Below, piece by piece: positions 62,912 to 64,000 of a DNA stretch of 64,000 bases. Origin of the DNA: Solimonas sp047605265 (GTDB lineage: Bacteria > Pseudomonadota > Gammaproteobacteria > Nevskiales > Nevskiaceae); assembly GCA_047605265.1 (NCBI GenBank), contig JASGFY010000008.1, positions 1 to 64,000 on the forward strand, in the 5' to 3' direction. The notes under the pieces are model-generated. The model was given only the letters and a program-made list of their open reading frames with translations, was not told the DNA's origin and made no database searches. A program made the position numbers and the translations under genes. Within the stretch, counting starts at the first letter, position 1. The number at the start of each line of letters is the position of its first letter.

Positions 62912-63709
62912 ATGGACCAGCGCGACTTCGCGAGCATCTCGCCGTCCGCCCGCGCGATTCTGCTGGTGCGTTCGCAGACGGATTTGCCGTTCGCGCGCCG
63001 CGCGGCCGAGCTTCTGCTCGGCCGCGAGGCGGTCGAGAAGGCGCGCGACGAGATGGCGTCGAACGCCGATGCGCGAGCCCGGCGCACGCACTTCGAGCGA
63101 CGCTCGCGCAGCATCGACGAGGCGCTCGCCCGCATGGGCGCGAGGCGCGTGCTCGAGATCGCGTCCGGCTTTTCCTTTCGCGGTCTGGCGATGGCGTCGT
63201 CGGCGCCGGACGCGTTCTATCTCGATACCGATCTTCCCGACGTCATCGAACAGAAGAAGGCGCTCGTCGAGCAGCTGCATCCCGGCCCGCCGGCCGGCCG
63301 GCTCGAACTGCGCGCGCTCGACGTCTTCGACGCGGCGGCGTTCCGCGCCGCGGTGGATGCGCTGCCGCCGGGGCCGGTCGCGATCGTGCAGGAGGGCCTT
63401 TTCATGTACCTCGACGACGCCGAGAAGCGCACGCTGGCCCGCACGGTGCTCGATGCGCTGCGCGCCCGCGGCGGCGCGTGGATCACGGCCGATGTCTATG
63501 TGCGGACCGGGCGGACCATCTTCCGCGACGGCGCTTCGCGCGCGTTCGTCGAGAAGCACGGCATCGACGCGAAGAAGTTCGCGACCTACGACGACGCCCT
63601 CGCGTTCTTCACCGCCGCCGGCTTTCGTGTCGACGCGAGACTCGCGTGCGCGGACGCTGCGTGGCAGGCGCGCGAGACCTGGGTTCTCGTGCCCGATGCC
63701 GAAGCCTGA
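62912..63709 (+). CDS. Class I SAM methyltransferase, leucine carboxyl methyltransferase-like
   Basis: The 265-residue protein starts at ATG 62912, 8 nt after AGAGGAG; an ATG at 62906 is too close to it. The SAM site is VLEIASGFSFRGLAMA, the acidic loop FYLDTDLPDVIEQKK, and the signature QEGLFMYLDDAEK is that of PPM/LCMT-like O-methyltransferases. The substrate is unknown. It is 44 nt after ubiB and may be cotranscribed, but it is not a known quinone enzyme. Confidence 0.82.
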   Translation: MDQRDFASISPSARAILLVRSQTDLPFARRAAELLLGREAVEKARDEMASNADARARRTHFERRSRSIDEALARMGARRVLEIASGFSFRGLAMASSAPDAFYLDTDLPDVIEQKKALVEQLHPGPPAGRLELRALDVFDAAAFRAAVDALPPGPVAIVQEGLFMYLDDAEKRTLARTVLDALRARGGAWITADVYVRTGRTIFRDGASRAFVEKHGIDAKKFATYDDALAFFTAAGFRVDARLACADAAWQARETWVLVPDAEA

Positions 63710-63968
63710 GGCGCCGGCCGCGCTTGATCCGGTTCGCCGCCGCCCGCGCCGGCGGGATCGGCAGCGGGCGGTACGCGAGAGCTTGTTTTCCCGGCTGCGC
63801 GCCCCGTCCACCGAATCACTGAAGTCGACAATGCCTGCCTGCCGGCCGATGCGGGCGCGCTGCGGCGTCGAAAATGCTCGCAATAGTCCCTGCTATTGCG
63901 GCGCTTTTCTCCTCGCAGCGCATCCGCCTCGACTCGGCATGCACCGCCGATTCCAATGATCCAGTGGA

Positions 63969-64000
63969 CTAGCGTTTGACCAGCGTCAGGCCGCGCAGGA
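63969..64000 (-). CDS. C-terminal codons of an unidentified gene entering from the right
   Basis: The minus strand ends LRGLTLVKR and a TAG at 63969-63971. Only nine codons are in the window, so I cannot identify it; it may even be chance. The 259 nt before it (63710-63968) show no gene. Confidence 0.3.
   Translation of the reverse strand, partial: LRGLTLVKR

Overview
The window is very GC-rich, densely packed chromosomal DNA from a free-living gammaproteobacterium. The best fit is the Nevskiales/Xanthomonadales side (Solimonadaceae-like). This rests on gene order (rsmG-parA-parB-atpIBEFHAGDC-glmU/glmS, dapF-DUF484-xerC, hslVU-DUF971-ubiE-ubiJ-ubiB), a full FadE, and several TonB-dependent receptors. 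The assignment is inference; no rRNA or tRNA gene is present to anchor it. I see no phage, complete IS element or CRISPR array.

1-12.4 kb: the N-terminal half of plsB, a DUF4112 membrane protein, a stranded C-terminal remnant of an M2 peptidase, a cNMP-binding/patatin esterase, an OmpA-type porin, a prolyl oligopeptidase, an autoregulated TetR-fadE pair, and a HerA-like DUF853 ATPase.

12.5-28.1 kb: rsmG, parA, parB and the nine-gene ATP synthase operon with a clear sigma-70 promoter, a coupled mini-ORF before a TTG-start atpI, an atpE translation enhancer and a terminator. glmU and glmS follow but are split by three minus-strand genes, including a Wzx-like flippase.

28.4-50.5 kb, the accessory part: a TetR / alpha-beta hydrolase / TonB-receptor module, an AEC transporter, rimO, a nitronate monooxygenase, rmuC, an RcnB-like protein, a cold-shock protein, a PCuAC copper chaperone, an SDR pseudogene, pdxH, an acrylyl-CoA reductase-like MDR, a siderophore-type TonB receptor, an SBF-like transporter, a clsB/ybhP-like pair, an aldehyde dehydrogenase divergent from a frameshifted wax-ester synthase, and a 43-codon stump of a ParM-like actin.

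50.6-64 kb: a VOC protein, dapF-DUF484-xerC, a Cys-rich lipoprotein, hslVU behind a sigma-32-like promoter, DUF971, a PAS-GGDEF-EAL protein, ubiE-ubiJ-ubiB (ubiquinone synthesis) and an orphan methyltransferase.

Most genes are housekeeping. I found no convincing new multi-gene system. The least ordinary items are four decaying genes (M2 peptidase, SDR, WS/DGAT, ParM), the TetR-hydrolase-TonB module with an operator lying between its -35 and -10, several short intergenic repeat families that start at or next to gene ends, and the atpI/atpE/atpA translation signals.
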